Positions 1-9,559 of a stretch of DNA of 64,000 bases are shown here, in pieces (the stretch's first letter is position 1; each line of letters begins with the position of its first letter). Source of the stretch: an uncultured Collinsella sp. (GTDB lineage Bacteria; Actinomycetota; Coriobacteriia; Coriobacteriales; Coriobacteriaceae); NCBI GenBank assembly GCA_958415525.1, contig CATYZE010000007.1:21096-85095 (forward strand). Direction: 5' to 3'. The notes under the pieces were generated by a model. That model did no database searches, had not been told where the DNA came from, and saw nothing but the letters and a program-made list of their open reading frames with translations. The translations under genes were made by a program, and so were the position numbers.

Positions 1-425
1 GATTCGGGCCACTCAGCAGATTGATGCCCGATCATAATTCCCAGGAGAAGGGCAAGGGCTCATCAAGGCTGCCGTGCTGAGCGGCAGTTGATAGTGGAGC
101 TATGGTACCCCAAAGCGACGCGTCTAGCCAAAACAATCCATCTGGAAACACGGCACAGGCGCAACGGTGCAGACCGTGTGATGCTCAACATTGATAAAAC
201 GTTTTTTCTTCGGCACATCGTCAAACTGAAATATCGCCCAGATAGCAGCGGTTAGAGCGGTTGGTAAAGATTTTTCATATACCGTTTTTCCCGCAAAAAA
301 TGAACTTCCATTTCGGCATACGGTCGATTTTTTGGGGTATTCGGTCGGCATTTCGTTATAATCATTTCGGTTTTATTTCTTATGGTTTATCTATCAGCGC
401 AAGACGATGTCAGATGGAGGTCTGA
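1..425. other. Intergenic region ahead of pyk, no gene recognised
   Basis: No reading frame here has both a plausible start with a ribosome binding site and a protein-like composition. The first 60 bases could hold the last codons of a gene lying mainly outside the window, but I cannot identify it. The last 100 bases are AT-rich and carry a perfect TATAAT at 357-362, the best candidate -10 element for pyk; no convincing -35 sits 16-18 bp upstream of it. Confidence 0.4.
357..362 (+). promoter_or_regulatory. Candidate -10 box of the pyk promoter
   Basis: A perfect TATAAT lies about 64 bases before the pyk start in an AT-rich stretch. The -35 region is poor (no TTGACA-like hexamer at 16-18 bp), so the assignment rests on the -10 alone. 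Confidence 0.4.
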
Positions 426-1886
426 ATGTACAAGCGCACCAAGATTGTATGCACCATGGGTCCCGCCTGCGATAGCGACGAGACCATCCGCGAGATGATC
501 AAGGCGGGCATGAACGTCGCCCGTTTTAACTTCTCGCACGGATCCTACGACGAGCACCACGGTCGCATCGAGCGCGTCCGTCGTATTTCCAAGGAGCTCG
601 GTCTGCCCGTCGGCATCCTGCTCGACACCAAGGGCCCCGAGGTCCGCACCGGCCTTCTGGTCGATGGCAAGAAGGTTGCCGTCAAGACCGGCGACAAGAT
701 CGTCGTCACCGCTCAGCCCACGTCCGAGGATTTCCACGGCACCGCTGAGCACATCTCCCTCGACTACCTGGCTCTGCCTTCCGAGGTCGAGAAGGGCTCC
801 CTCATCCTGATCGATGACGGCCTGGTTGCCCTCGAGGTCGAGTCCGTCAGCGGCCAGGACATGACCTGCGTCGTTAAGAACGACGGCCTGATCGGCGAGC
901 GCAAGGGCGTCAACATGCCCAACGTCAACATCTCGCTGCCCGCCATCACCGAGCGCGATCGTCAGGACATCCTCTTTGGCCTGACCGAGAACATCGACTA
1001 CATCGCCGCTTCCTTCATCCGTGACGGCGAGTCCGTCCGCGGCATCCGCGAGCTTTGCCGCGAGAACGGCGGCGAGCACGTGACGATCTTCCCGAAGATC
1101 GAGTGCGCCCTGGGCGTCGAGAACTTCGACGAGATCCTCGAGGCTTCCGACGGCATCATGGTCGCCCGTGGCGACCTGGGCATCGAGATCAAGCCCGAGC
1201 TCGTTCCGCACATCCAGAAGGAGATCATCGCCAAGTGCAACGCGGCCTACAAGCCCGTTATCACCGCTACGCAGATGCTCGACTCCATGCAGCAGAACCC
1301 GCGCCCGACGCGCGCCGAGGTTGCCGACGTTGCTAACGCCATCTACGACGGCACCGACGCCGTTATGCTCTCTGGCGAGTCCGCTGCCGGTAAGTACCCG
1401 GTCGAGGCCGTTAAGATGCAGGCCAGCATTGCTCTCGAGACCGAGAAGTACCTCCCGGCCCACGCTCCGCTCGAGGTTCCGGCCGATGCTCACGGCACCC
1501 GCGTTGTCAACAACGTTGTGGGTATGTCCGCTGTGAACATGGCTACCACCGTTGGCGCCAAGTGCATCACCGTGCCGACGACCACCGGTCGTACCGCTCG
1601 CCTGATCTCGCACTTCCGTCCCAACATGCCGATCTGTGCGTTCTCCCGCCACGAGTGGGCCGTCCAGCAGATGATCATGTACTGGGGCGTTATCCCGCAC
1701 CAGGCCGAGATTACCCAGGGCACCGTCAACGGCACGATCGTCAAGGCGATCGAGACCGCTAAGGAGCTCGGCTACGTCAAGACTGGCGATTTGACCGTCG
1801 CTACCGCCGGCGATCCCCGCATGAGCGTCCAGCTCGAGGACAAGGTCTCCTCGACCAACGTCGCTTACGTCGCTCAGGTGCGCTAA
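426..1886 (+). CDS. pyk: Pyruvate kinase
   Basis: Cytosolic enzyme of the last ATP-yielding step of glycolysis: phosphoenolpyruvate plus ADP to pyruvate plus ATP. The 486-residue product has the normal bacterial length. It opens with the typical KIVCTMGPA strand, followed by the NFSHG and DTKGPEVRTG motifs, a FPKIE segment and the ITATQMLDSM active-site region, then the C-terminal allosteric domain. An AGATGGAGG-type ribosome binding site ends 5 bases before the ATG. It is monocistronic: a strong terminator follows and the next gene is convergent. Function is very secure. Confidence 0.98.
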   Translation: MYKRTKIVCTMGPACDSDETIREMIKAGMNVARFNFSHGSYDEHHGRIERVRRISKELGLPVGILLDTKGPEVRTGLLVDGKKVAVKTGDKIVVTAQPTSEDFHGTAEHISLDYLALPSEVEKGSLILIDDGLVALEVESVSGQDMTCVVKNDGLIGERKGVNMPNVNISLPAITERDRQDILFGLTENIDYIAASFIRDGESVRGIRELCRENGGEHVTIFPKIECALGVENFDEILEASDGIMVARGDLGIEIKPELVPHIQKEIIAKCNAAYKPVITATQMLDSMQQNPRPTRAEVADVANAIYDGTDAVMLSGESAAGKYPVEAVKMQASIALETEKYLPAHAPLEVPADAHGTRVVNNVVGMSAVNMATTVGAKCITVPTTTGRTARLISHFRPNMPICAFSRHEWAVQQMIMYWGVIPHQAEITQGTVNGTIVKAIETAKELGYVKTGDLTVATAGDPRMSVQLEDKVSSTNVAYVAQVR

Positions 1887-1914
1887 GTCGTACTTGCAAG
1901 CATATTTGCATTGC

Positions 1915-1953
1915 AAAGGGCCCGGAAGGCATTGCCTTCTGGGCCCTTTTTTA
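1915..1953 (+). terminator. Rho-independent terminator of pyk
   Basis: A 16-bp stem (AAAGGGCCCGGAAGGC pairing with GCCTTCTGGGCCCTTT) with a 4-base loop runs directly into a T tract, 29 bases after the pyk stop codon. Confidence 0.9.
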
Positions 1954-2089
1954 AGACCTTCTTCATATGCCGCTTCATCGATTTGCGTTCAGTCGCGAGC
2001 CTTTCCGATGCCGAGCGCACCACCGAAGATGCCCTGCGACGGGAGCTATTGGTCGATTGGGATGAGCTGTTCGCCGTCAAGCCGGCCGG

Positions 2090-2938
2090 CTAGCAGCTAG
2101 CGATCAGGGGGACTGCGGGAACGTCAGAAGCAGCAACGCGGGCCGCAAATCCCGCCTCGGTCAGCTCGATAACCTCGGTAAAAGTCGCGTCGAAGAACTC
2201 CTCGGTCAGCAGGCGGTATGGCGGATGGTCGGGCTCGCCGGGGTTTTCGCGCACGATCTCGTGCATAACGCCGATGGTCTTGAGCACATACTCCTTATGG
2301 ATGGGATACTGCCCAAAACGCGTCGCCGCAGTATACAGGCGATCGGTCGCGCGCGGAATTGAAACAATGCCGAGCGTCTTGCCAAACCAGTCAAAGTCGC
2401 CTTGCTTTTTAATGCGGAACTCCTCGCACGGCTTGCCGCCGTGCGCCTCCAGGTACTGATTCACGCGCGTATTCCATACGGTATCGGCCACCAGATGCGA
2501 CCAGACGCCCAGCGTCAAATCGAGCAACGACTGCGCCACGTCCTCGGACGCAAGCGAGAACTCACGAGCGCTGGGACCGATAACCGGCTCAGCATCCCTA
2601 TAGCGCTGGGGATAGTGCACGCGATTCAGTCGCTCGCGCTCCTCGACAATCGAGGTGGCCTCGGCGGGTTCGCCCGCGGGTGCGCCTTTAAGCAACGGTG
2701 CCACATAGGTATCCCAGAACTCGTGCTCGCGCGGCTTAGGGATAGGCTCGGGCTTGGCAAAGTGCGTAATGCGATACGGAATGGGATCAGCGATACCGGG
2801 AACCATATAGCCCACGAAGATATCCGGAACCACGCAGCCAAACAAAAAGGCATTGCGGTCGCGAACGCTATTGGCAAGCGCGCCGGTGCGCTCCAGCAAA
2901 CGCTCCGTCTGAGCGATATGAATGTTCCAACTTGGCAT
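2090..2938 (-). CDS. Putative zinc-dependent phospholipase C-like protein
   Basis: The 282-residue product begins MPSWNIHIAQ and has early His and Asp residues (NIH; GCVVPDIF; THFAKP) spaced as in the Zn-dependent phospholipase C/S1-P1 nuclease-like fold seen in many uncharacterised Firmicutes and actinobacterial proteins. I see no signal peptide, so it is probably cytoplasmic, and the real substrate is unknown. The start was set at the second ATG because GGGGGTGG sits just before it; an ATG 12 bases upstream (2950) is the alternative. It is convergent with pyk and stands alone. The family call is from motif appearance only. Confidence 0.6.
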   Translation of the reverse strand: MPSWNIHIAQTERLLERTGALANSVRDRNAFLFGCVVPDIFVGYMVPGIADPIPYRITHFAKPEPIPKPREHEFWDTYVAPLLKGAPAGEPAEATSIVEERERLNRVHYPQRYRDAEPVIGPSAREFSLASEDVAQSLLDLTLGVWSHLVADTVWNTRVNQYLEAHGGKPCEEFRIKKQGDFDWFGKTLGIVSIPRATDRLYTAATRFGQYPIHKEYVLKTIGVMHEIVRENPGEPDHPPYRLLTEEFFDATFTEVIELTEAGFAARVAASDVPAVPLIASC

Positions 2939-3018
2939 AGCCACCCCCATAAAAAACCTGGATAACTATACCATCACGGCAAAGCCGCGCGGGCGGCTAC
3001 GCACGCTCTACGCAGCAA

Positions 3019-3789
3019 CTAGTCCGTAGCACCGCTTTCGGTTCCATACGACGGCGAAGGCGCCTCGACCACGTGGTGATATCGATCGATATAGATTGCA
3101 CGGGCACCCAGGCGTCGGACCAAATCCTGGTGATGTGTGCTCATCAAGACCGTCTTACCCGCCTCGATGTAGGCCAGCAAGAAGTTGACCACGATGTCGC
3201 ATGAATCCTCGTCGAGCCCATTGGTAGGCTCGTCGAGGACCAAGATATCTGGGTTCATCGACACCACCGCAGCCAGCGCCACACGCTTCTTTTGCCCGCC
3301 CGAGAGCTGATAGGGAGAGGCGTCGGCAAGGTCGGCAACCTGGAACAGCCCCATGGCATCGCGCACGCGGCGCTCGAGCTCGTCTGCTGGCAGCCCCATC
3401 TGCGCGGGACCAAAAGCAACTTCCTCGCCCACCGTAGCGCAAAACAGCTGAGCATCGGCATTTTGAAACACAAAACCTATGCGCTGATGAAAACGCTGAG
3501 CGGCCGCGGAATCCTTTAGAAACGCCGCATCAATCACGTGCCCGTCAAACAGGTATGCCCCTGCGTCCGCGAGTTCAAGGCCGTTAATAAGGCGCATAAT
3601 CGTCGTCTTACCGCAGCCGTTGGGACCGAGCAGGGCAACGAGTTCACCACGATCGACCTGCAGCGACACACCATCGACAACCGTATGGCCCGTATAGGAA
3701 AACACCACGTCGCGCAGCTCGATGAGCGGCGCGCCCTCGGCGCCGCCCGCGCCGTTCGTGCCCGCCACACTATTCATATCGATTGTCAA
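3019..3789 (-). CDS. nikO: ECF transporter ATPase, nickel type (NikO)
   Basis: ATP-binding subunit of an energy-coupling-factor transporter. The sequence shows Walker A (GPNGCGKTT), a Q-loop (FVFQNADAQLF), the signature LSGGQKKRVALA, Walker B (ILVLDEPTNGLD) and the switch His (STHHQD). The start chosen is a TTG at 3787-3789 because GGGAAGGG lies 7 bases before it; the ATGs at 3813 and 3777 have no well-placed ribosome binding site. It is the last gene of nikM-nikQ-nikO. ATPase sequence alone does not separate nickel from cobalt; the metal is inferred from the NikR-type operator ahead of the operon and from NikM. Confidence 0.85.
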   Translation of the reverse strand: MTIDMNSVAGTNGAGGAEGAPLIELRDVVFSYTGHTVVDGVSLQVDRGELVALLGPNGCGKTTIMRLINGLELADAGAYLFDGHVIDAAFLKDSAAAQRFHQRIGFVFQNADAQLFCATVGEEVAFGPAQMGLPADELERRVRDAMGLFQVADLADASPYQLSGGQKKRVALAAVVSMNPDILVLDEPTNGLDEDSCDIVVNFLLAYIEAGKTVLMSTHHQDLVRRLGARAIYIDRYHHVVEAPSPSYGTESGATD

Positions 3790-3835
3790 AACGTCGCCCT
3801 TCCCTATTTGCATCCCCAGCCGGAACCAGCAGCGC

Positions 3836-4672
3836 CTACAGCACGGCGCACAACACTGCCAGCAGCGCCACGCCGGCCGCATAGACCGCATCGCGCCAGC
3901 CAAACCCGACGCGCGCGGGCGCCGGATACGCACCGGCAAAGCCGCGGCAAAGCATAGCCTCGTCCATTGCGCGACTGCATTCCATCGCCTTGATAAAGGT
4001 CATGCCCATGATACCCGCGATCGAATCGGTACGCGAAAATCCCTCAGGCGCACAGCCAACGCTGCGCAGCATGACCGATTCGCACAGATCGTGCGCCGTG
4101 CGACCCAGCACCTCAATGTGCTTGAGCGCCATATCAAACGTAAAGATAACTTCGTCGGGTAGATGCAGCATCTTGAGCGCCGCCGACATGCGGCTCCACG
4201 TGAGGGTCCACGAAACGCCCAGCACCAGCGACACATTAATGAAGGTCTTGAGCGCAATCTTGAGCATGGCGCCCGTGGCAGACGCGCCCAGCAGCAGGGC
4301 AGGCAGTGCCAGAACCACCGCGAGCCCCGCAGCGCCAAGCGCCGGCACAAAGGTTGCCCGCAGCCCGCGTGCGGGGCGCACGGCAACGAGCACCAGCGCG
4401 ACAGCCGCCATCAACATGAGGTACAGCGGGCTCTGCGTCAGACACACACACAGGACGCAAACGAACATCCCCACCAGGCGCACCGGAGCCGAAACGGAAG
4501 AAAGGGCGCGGTCGATCATCGACCCGCCCTCGTGCGCGCCTCCACCCAGGCGAACCCGCTCAAGCAGGCTCGCCAGGTGCAGGACGTTCTTTTGCATCAC
4601 GCGATGACGAGCACCCGTGGGCTCATACCGCTGCTCGGCCGCAAGCCAGCTAGGCAGTTCGACCGTCGCCAT
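3836..4672 (-). CDS. nikQ: ECF transporter transmembrane T component (NikQ/CbiQ family)
   Basis: Integral membrane coupling subunit that links the ATPase to the substrate-binding component. The 278-residue protein has several hydrophobic helices and the characteristic small-Ala-Arg coupling segment near the C terminus (AMECSRAMDEAMLCRGF). It overlaps the end of nikM by 23 bases, so translation is coupled, and lies 46 bases before nikO. An unusually long soluble N-terminal stretch of about 60 residues precedes the first helix. Confidence 0.85.
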   Translation of the reverse strand: MATVELPSWLAAEQRYEPTGARHRVMQKNVLHLASLLERVRLGGGAHEGGSMIDRALSSVSAPVRLVGMFVCVLCVCLTQSPLYLMLMAAVALVLVAVRPARGLRATFVPALGAAGLAVVLALPALLLGASATGAMLKIALKTFINVSLVLGVSWTLTWSRMSAALKMLHLPDEVIFTFDMALKHIEVLGRTAHDLCESVMLRSVGCAPEGFSRTDSIAGIMGMTFIKAMECSRAMDEAMLCRGFAGAYPAPARVGFGWRDAVYAAGVALLAVLCAVL

Positions 4673-5735
4673 GCGTTCCGCTTTCCTTAACCGTCAGCGA
4701 GATCAGACGGAATGCGATGGTGAGCACCGCCACGCCAATCACGCCGGACAGGATATACATGACAGCTTGGCCGGCAAAGCCCAGACCCTGCTCCTCGGAA
4801 TAGGCCTGCAGGTAATCGCCCGTGGGCAGCGCATCGGCAAAGGTCGGGGTATCCAGGCCGACCGAAGCCTGCAGGCTGTCGTCGCCAGCCTCCTGAACGG
4901 CAACCGCGGCACCCTCGGCGTCCCATTCGCCCCAAGCGTCACCCGTAGCGAGCAGACCCAGCGGCGTGGCAACAACAAGCACGGCAACCAGAATGAGCGT
5001 GGGGACCAGCGAGGTTTTCTTAGCAGCAGCGCCATCGCCGGCAAGCTGACCGTCGACGGCCTCGGGCCCGACGATAACGCTCGGCGCCGTCTTCTTAATG
5101 AAACCGTAGATGGCAGCCGTCGCTACGCCCTCGACCACGCCTGCAACCAGCATATGCGGGATCATCATGGCAGGGATAGCAATAGACAGCGGGAAGGGGC
5201 AGTACAGCGGAGCGCCCGAGGCGTTGGTGAAGAGCATCGGCTGAATACCAAACTCGATTGCCGCACACAGGGCCGCCAGGCACAGCCCGACCCAGCCGCT
5301 TACGATGGCCGAAACCGAGGTGCCCCAGCTCATATCGTGCAAACGGCTGTTGAGCGCACGGAACACGATGGCTGCGGCAAACGGCAGCACGAAGGCCATG
5401 TTAAAGCAGTTGGCCCCAAAGGACAGGATGCCGCCATCGCCAAACAGCAGCGCCTGCAGCGCCAGCGCGACCGAGACAGCGATAGCCGCGGCCTCGGGGC
5501 CCAGCAGCAGCGCAATGAGCGCGCCGCCGACGGCGTGACCCGTGGTACCGCCGGGCAGCGGTACATTGAACATCATGAGCAAGAAGGAGAACGCGGCGCA
5601 GATGCCCAAGAAAGCCATGTGCTCGCGATCGAGCGTGGCGCGCACCTTCTTGATGCAGTGAACCCAAACGGGCACCATCGCCACTGCCATGACGGCATCG
5701 GTCTGCGGGGACAGATAATTATCTGGAATGTGCAT
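4650..5735 (-). CDS. nikM: Nickel ECF transporter substrate component, NikM fused to NikN-like region
   Basis: Substrate-specific membrane subunit for nickel (or cobalt) uptake. It begins MHIPDNYLSP, the metal-binding N terminus of CbiM/NikM in which the free amino terminus and the His at position 2 coordinate the ion, and continues with about six helices. At 361 residues it is longer than CbiM; the last third has one more pair of helices around an extracytoplasmic loop, as expected when the small N component is fused. The ribosome binding site is GGGAGG. It is first in the operon, behind a GTGTTAC/GTAACAC palindrome. A membrane location is certain; the metal is inferred. Confidence 0.85.
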   Translation of the reverse strand: MHIPDNYLSPQTDAVMAVAMVPVWVHCIKKVRATLDREHMAFLGICAAFSFLLMMFNVPLPGGTTGHAVGGALIALLLGPEAAAIAVSVALALQALLFGDGGILSFGANCFNMAFVLPFAAAIVFRALNSRLHDMSWGTSVSAIVSGWVGLCLAALCAAIEFGIQPMLFTNASGAPLYCPFPLSIAIPAMMIPHMLVAGVVEGVATAAIYGFIKKTAPSVIVGPEAVDGQLAGDGAAAKKTSLVPTLILVAVLVVATPLGLLATGDAWGEWDAEGAAVAVQEAGDDSLQASVGLDTPTFADALPTGDYLQAYSEEQGLGFAGQAVMYILSGVIGVAVLTIAFRLISLTVKESGTHGDGRTA

Positions 5736-5792
5736 GTACGCCTCCCGGTTGTCGGCGCACAGAATTGCGACGCCGCCTGAATCACCTTGTCA

Positions 5793-5820
5793 GTGTTACG
5801 TATTGTCATATTCGTAACAC
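5793..5820. promoter_or_regulatory. NikR-type operator palindrome
   Basis: GTGTTAC (5793-5799) and GTAACAC (5814-5820) are perfect inverted repeats separated by 14 bases, 58 bases upstream of the nikM start. This matches the GTGTTAC-N13/14-GTAACAC site described for NikR in Desulfovibrio and Geobacter. NikR itself is not in the window. Confidence 0.7.
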
Positions 5821-5836
5821 GCCGCCGGCTATCATA

Positions 5837-5872
5837 GCAAAACGGCGTGCCGCCGACAAAGCAGCACGCCGT
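5837..5872 (-). terminator. Terminator of the pheST operon
   Basis: Read on the minus strand, ACGGCGTGC and GCACGCCGT form a 9-bp stem followed by TTTTGC, just over 110 bases after the pheT stop. It separates pheST from the nikM operator. Confidence 0.75.
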
Positions 5873-5983
5873 CATGTAATGCGCGTGTCATATATGCAGG
5901 TTCAACGGTGCCTTTTCCGAACACCGAGGTCACGCAGGGCCCCACAGCAACTGCCGAGGGGTCCTGTGCTCCCAGCGCAAGCC

Positions 5984-8437
5984 CTATCCGCGGACCTCGC
6001 CGTTTACGCCCTTGCACACCTTGGTGACGATCTTCTGGTGTGCCTTCTCGACCTCTTCGCTGGTGAGCGTGTGGTCGTCGGAGCGGTACGTAAGCGCAAA
6101 GGCCATGGACTTCTTGCCCGCTCCGATGCGGATGGGATCGCGGTAGACGTCGAACAGGCGCACGCCCTCGAGCAGCTTGCCGCCGGCGCTGGTAATACGG
6201 CGCTCAAGATCCTCGCAGGTCACAGCGTTGTCGACCACGATAGCAAGGTCATGCTCGACAGCCGGATACTGCGAGAACTCGCGGTAGTTCTCCTGATTGC
6301 GGGCGCCCCTGATCAACTTGTCCAGATCGAGCTCAAAGGCAACGACGACCTCATCAATGCCCATCGCCTCGCGCGCCTCGGGGTGAATCTCGCCGACCCA
6401 GCCCAGCACGGTGCCGCCGGACAGAACCTCGGCCGCACGACCCGGCTGCAAGAAAGCGTAGCCCTCGCCCTCGACGGGACGGAAGCGAACCTTCTCGATG
6501 CGCAGCTGTGCGAGCAGCTCCTCGACAATACCCTTACCAAAGAAGAAGCGCAGCTTGCGGTACTTCATGTTCCAGGACTGCTCGCTCCACTGGCCCGAGA
6601 GCACACCCGCCACGGACTTGGTCTCCTTGGGCAGGCTGGCGTTCTCGCGGCCGTGGAACAGGCTGCCGACCTCGTACAGGTGCACGTTGGGCGTACCGTG
6701 CGCCTCGTTGTAGGCCACGGACTGCAACAGGCCCGGCAGCAGCGAACGACGCATCTCGGTCTGCTCGGCCACCAGCGGGTTCATGAGCACCACGGGGCAA
6801 CCGCGGCCCTCGGTGGACATGCCGATCTTCTCCAGGTCGCCCGGGGCGGCAAAGCCAAAAGTCGTGGTCTCGTTGAGGCCACAGGCGCGCAGAATCTCGC
6901 CGACCTTGCGGGTAAGCCTCTGCTCGCGCGTCAGGCCGCCGATGTGGTTCTTGGCAGCCGGGATGGTCGCCGTGACGCGACCCATGCCCCACAGGCGCAG
7001 GACCTCCTCGATCAGGTCGATCTCACGCGGCAGGTCGGGACGGAAGCTCGGCGGCGTGACCATAAAGTCCTCGCCGTCGCGCTCGACGGTGCAGCCCAGG
7101 CGAGTGAGCGAGCGCTCGATAAAGTTGGGCTCGATATCGGCGCCGCAAATGGCGCGCACGCGGGCCAGACGAAGCTTAATGCTGTCGATGGTCTTGGGCG
7201 CGGGGAACACATCGATGTAGCCGGGAGCGACCTCGCCGCCGGCAATCTCCTCAATGAGGGCGCAGGTGACGTTGGCGACATCCACGCAGCCGGTCTCGTC
7301 GACCTGGCGCTCAAAGCGGATGGAGGCATCGGAGATCAGCGACAGGTCGCGGCTGGTGTGCGAGGTGCGGCCGGCATTGAAGCAGGCGCTCTCGACCATC
7401 ACGTCGACGGTGTCGTCCTCGATCTCGGAATCCATGCCGCCCATAACGCCGGCCAGCGCCACGGGGCGCTCGCCGTCGGTGATCAGGCCCATGCCGGCGT
7501 CGAGCACGCGCTCCTCGCCGTCGAGGGTCGTGAACTTCTCGTCCTGCTGGGCGGCGCGGACCACCACGCGACGACGGCCCTCGCGCTCGGCAAAAGTGTC
7601 GAGGTCAAAGGCGTGCAGGGGCTGACCGGTGAGCATCATCACGTAGTTGGTGATGTCGACGATGTTGTTGTGCGGGCGCACGCCCAGGGCGTTGAGGCGC
7701 TTGACCATCCAGTCGGGCGACGGGCCGACCTTCACGTTGCGCACGATGCGGGCGACATAGCGGTCGCACAGGCCCTCGTCGGCGATCTCGACGGAAAGCT
7801 CGTCGTCGGTCGCGCGGCCGGTCTCGGCCTTGATGGCGGGCAGCTCAACGTGGAAATCGCGGTCGAAGATGGCGCCGGTCTCGCGGGCCATGCCGATCAT
7901 GGACAGGCAGTCGGGACGGTTGGGCGTGATCTCGCAGTCGAGCACGGTGTCGCTCGAGCCCACGTACTCGGCAAACGGCATGCCGCAGGGCGTATCCTCG
8001 GGCAGGATCATGATGCCGGAGTGGTCGCCGCCCAGGCCGAGCTCGCGCGCGGAGCAGTTCATGCCCATGGACACGACGCCGCGAAGCTTGCTCTTCTTGA
8101 TCTTGACGTCGCCAGGAAGCACGGCGCCGATCATTGCCGTGACGATGTGGTCGCCGGCCTCGAAGTTCTGCGCGCCGCAGACGATCTGCAGCGGAGCGGG
8201 ATTGCCGTCGGCGTCGAGGTTCTTGTCGCCCACGTCGACCGAGCACACATACATGTGGTCGCTATCGGGGTGAGGGGTCTTGGTGAGCACCTGAGCGGTC
8301 ACCACGTGGTCGAAGGACTCGCCCACGGTGTCGATCGCCTCGACCTCGGTGCCGGTACGGATATATTCGTCCGAAAGAGTCTTGGGATCCTCCGGAATAT
8401 CGATCATGGTCTTGAGCCAGTCGTAAGAAACTCTCAC
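5984..8437 (-). CDS. pheT: Phenylalanine--tRNA ligase beta subunit
   Basis: Beta chain of the alpha2-beta2 synthetase that charges tRNA-Phe; it carries the editing and tRNA-recognition domains. The 817-residue protein shows the N-terminal tRNA-binding OB fold (TAQVLTKTPHPDSDHMYVC), the B3/B4 editing and B5 regions, the catalytic-like core and the C-terminal anticodon-binding FDX-ACB domain (about residues 725-817). It starts with GTG behind AAGGAG at 7 bases. It lies 45 bases after pheS and shares its T-box leader. Confidence 0.97.
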   Translation of the reverse strand: MRVSYDWLKTMIDIPEDPKTLSDEYIRTGTEVEAIDTVGESFDHVVTAQVLTKTPHPDSDHMYVCSVDVGDKNLDADGNPAPLQIVCGAQNFEAGDHIVTAMIGAVLPGDVKIKKSKLRGVVSMGMNCSARELGLGGDHSGIMILPEDTPCGMPFAEYVGSSDTVLDCEITPNRPDCLSMIGMARETGAIFDRDFHVELPAIKAETGRATDDELSVEIADEGLCDRYVARIVRNVKVGPSPDWMVKRLNALGVRPHNNIVDITNYVMMLTGQPLHAFDLDTFAEREGRRRVVVRAAQQDEKFTTLDGEERVLDAGMGLITDGERPVALAGVMGGMDSEIEDDTVDVMVESACFNAGRTSHTSRDLSLISDASIRFERQVDETGCVDVANVTCALIEEIAGGEVAPGYIDVFPAPKTIDSIKLRLARVRAICGADIEPNFIERSLTRLGCTVERDGEDFMVTPPSFRPDLPREIDLIEEVLRLWGMGRVTATIPAAKNHIGGLTREQRLTRKVGEILRACGLNETTTFGFAAPGDLEKIGMSTEGRGCPVVLMNPLVAEQTEMRRSLLPGLLQSVAYNEAHGTPNVHLYEVGSLFHGRENASLPKETKSVAGVLSGQWSEQSWNMKYRKLRFFFGKGIVEELLAQLRIEKVRFRPVEGEGYAFLQPGRAAEVLSGGTVLGWVGEIHPEAREAMGIDEVVVAFELDLDKLIRGARNQENYREFSQYPAVEHDLAIVVDNAVTCEDLERRITSAGGKLLEGVRLFDVYRDPIRIGAGKKSMAFALTYRSDDHTLTSEEVEKAHQKIVTKVCKGVNGEVRG

Positions 8438-8482
8438 TTGATTACTCCTTATGAGAAAGAAATGCCTGCTAGAACGGGTGAT

Positions 8483-9559
8483 TTAGAACTGATTTAAGAA
8501 TCTCATATCGCCCGTCATGAGAGTTCTGAGGTCCGGCAGATCGTAGCGCAGTGCCGCGACGCGCTCGGCGCCAATGCCAAAGGCGAAACCGGTGTACTTC
8601 TCGGGATCGATGCCGCAGTTGATGAGGACGTTGGGGTCGACCATGCCGCAGCCCAGGATCTCGATCCAGCCGCTGTGCTTGCAGAAGTTGCAGCCCTTGC
8701 CGCCGCACACGTGGCAGCTCACGTCCACCTCGCAGCTGGGCTCGGTGAAGGGGAAGAAGTGCGGGCGGTAGCGCGTCTTGCGGTCCTCGCCAAACATGCA
8801 CTTAACAAAGTAGTCGAGCGTACCCTTAAGATCGCCGAAGGTGATGCCCTCGTCAACGACCAGGCCCTCGATCTGGTTGAACTGCGGCAGGTGGCAGGCA
8901 TCGGCCGTGTCAGGACGGTAGACGGTGCCCGGGCAGATCATGTAGATGGGCGGCTTTTGCGACTCCATGGTGTGGATCTGCACGCCCGAGGTCTGGGTGC
9001 GCAGCAGCACGTCGGACTCGCCGTGGGCGTGGGCCTCGGGGTGCGCGACGCTGCCGGGGTTGTTGTCGACCACGTAGAACGTGTCGCGGGCCGAGCGGCT
9101 CGGGTGATCCATGGGCGCGTTGAGCGCGGTGAAGTTGTAGTAGGAGGTGTCGACCATGGGGCCGGACTCGACGGTATAGCCGATGCCACAGAAGATGTCC
9201 TCGGCCTCCTCGATGATCTGCTTGATCAGGTGCTGGTGACCGATCTGCGGACGGATGCCCGGCAGCGTGATGTCGACGGCCTCGTGCTCGAGCGCGTGCT
9301 TGAGGGCGGCGGCCTTCATCTCGGTCGTGCGCTCGTCGAGCATGCCCTCGATCAGCTGGCGCATCTCGTTGGCGCGCTTGCCCATGACGGGGCGATCCTC
9401 GGGGGCGAGCTTGCCCATCATGCGCATCAGGCCGGTGATGCGACCCTTGCGGCCGAGCAGCTCAATGCGTGCGGCCTCGAGCTTTGCAGCGTCATCGGCG
9501 CCGGCGACGAGCTCCTTGGCTTCTTCCTCGAGTTTGACCAGATCATCAATCAGACTCAT
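8483..9559 (-). CDS. pheS: Phenylalanine--tRNA ligase alpha subunit
   Basis: Catalytic chain of phenylalanyl-tRNA synthetase. It has the N-terminal coiled coil (residues 1-90), class II motif 2 around RPDTADACHLPQFNQ, and motif 3 (GFAFGIGAERVA) near the C terminus. The start is MSLIDDL, with AAGGGAAG a few bases before the ATG; the frame is open further upstream but runs into the T-box terminator. It is first in the pheST operon. Confidence 0.97.
   Translation of the reverse strand: MSLIDDLVKLEEEAKELVAGADDAAKLEAARIELLGRKGRITGLMRMMGKLAPEDRPVMGKRANEMRQLIEGMLDERTTEMKAAALKHALEHEAVDITLPGIRPQIGHQHLIKQIIEEAEDIFCGIGYTVESGPMVDTSYYNFTALNAPMDHPSRSARDTFYVVDNNPGSVAHPEAHAHGESDVLLRTQTSGVQIHTMESQKPPIYMICPGTVYRPDTADACHLPQFNQIEGLVVDEGITFGDLKGTLDYFVKCMFGEDRKTRYRPHFFPFTEPSCEVDVSCHVCGGKGCNFCKHSGWIEILGCGMVDPNVLINCGIDPEKYTGFAFGIGAERVAALRYDLPDLRTLMTGDMRFLNQF

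Noticed and set aside
387..1916. Long open frame antisense to pyk
   Set aside because: It mirrors pyk codon by codon, as high-GC genes with biased third positions do. The product is low-complexity (Asp/Gly/Leu/Val-rich) and has no start signal. The very long antisense frames over pheT, the M16C gene and mfd were dropped for the same reason.
1911..2093. Plus-strand frame ending DWDELFAVKPAG after the pyk terminator
   Set aside because: The last 35 codons look protein-like and might be the remnant of a lost gene, but the frame runs through the terminator, has no credible start and I know no homologue.
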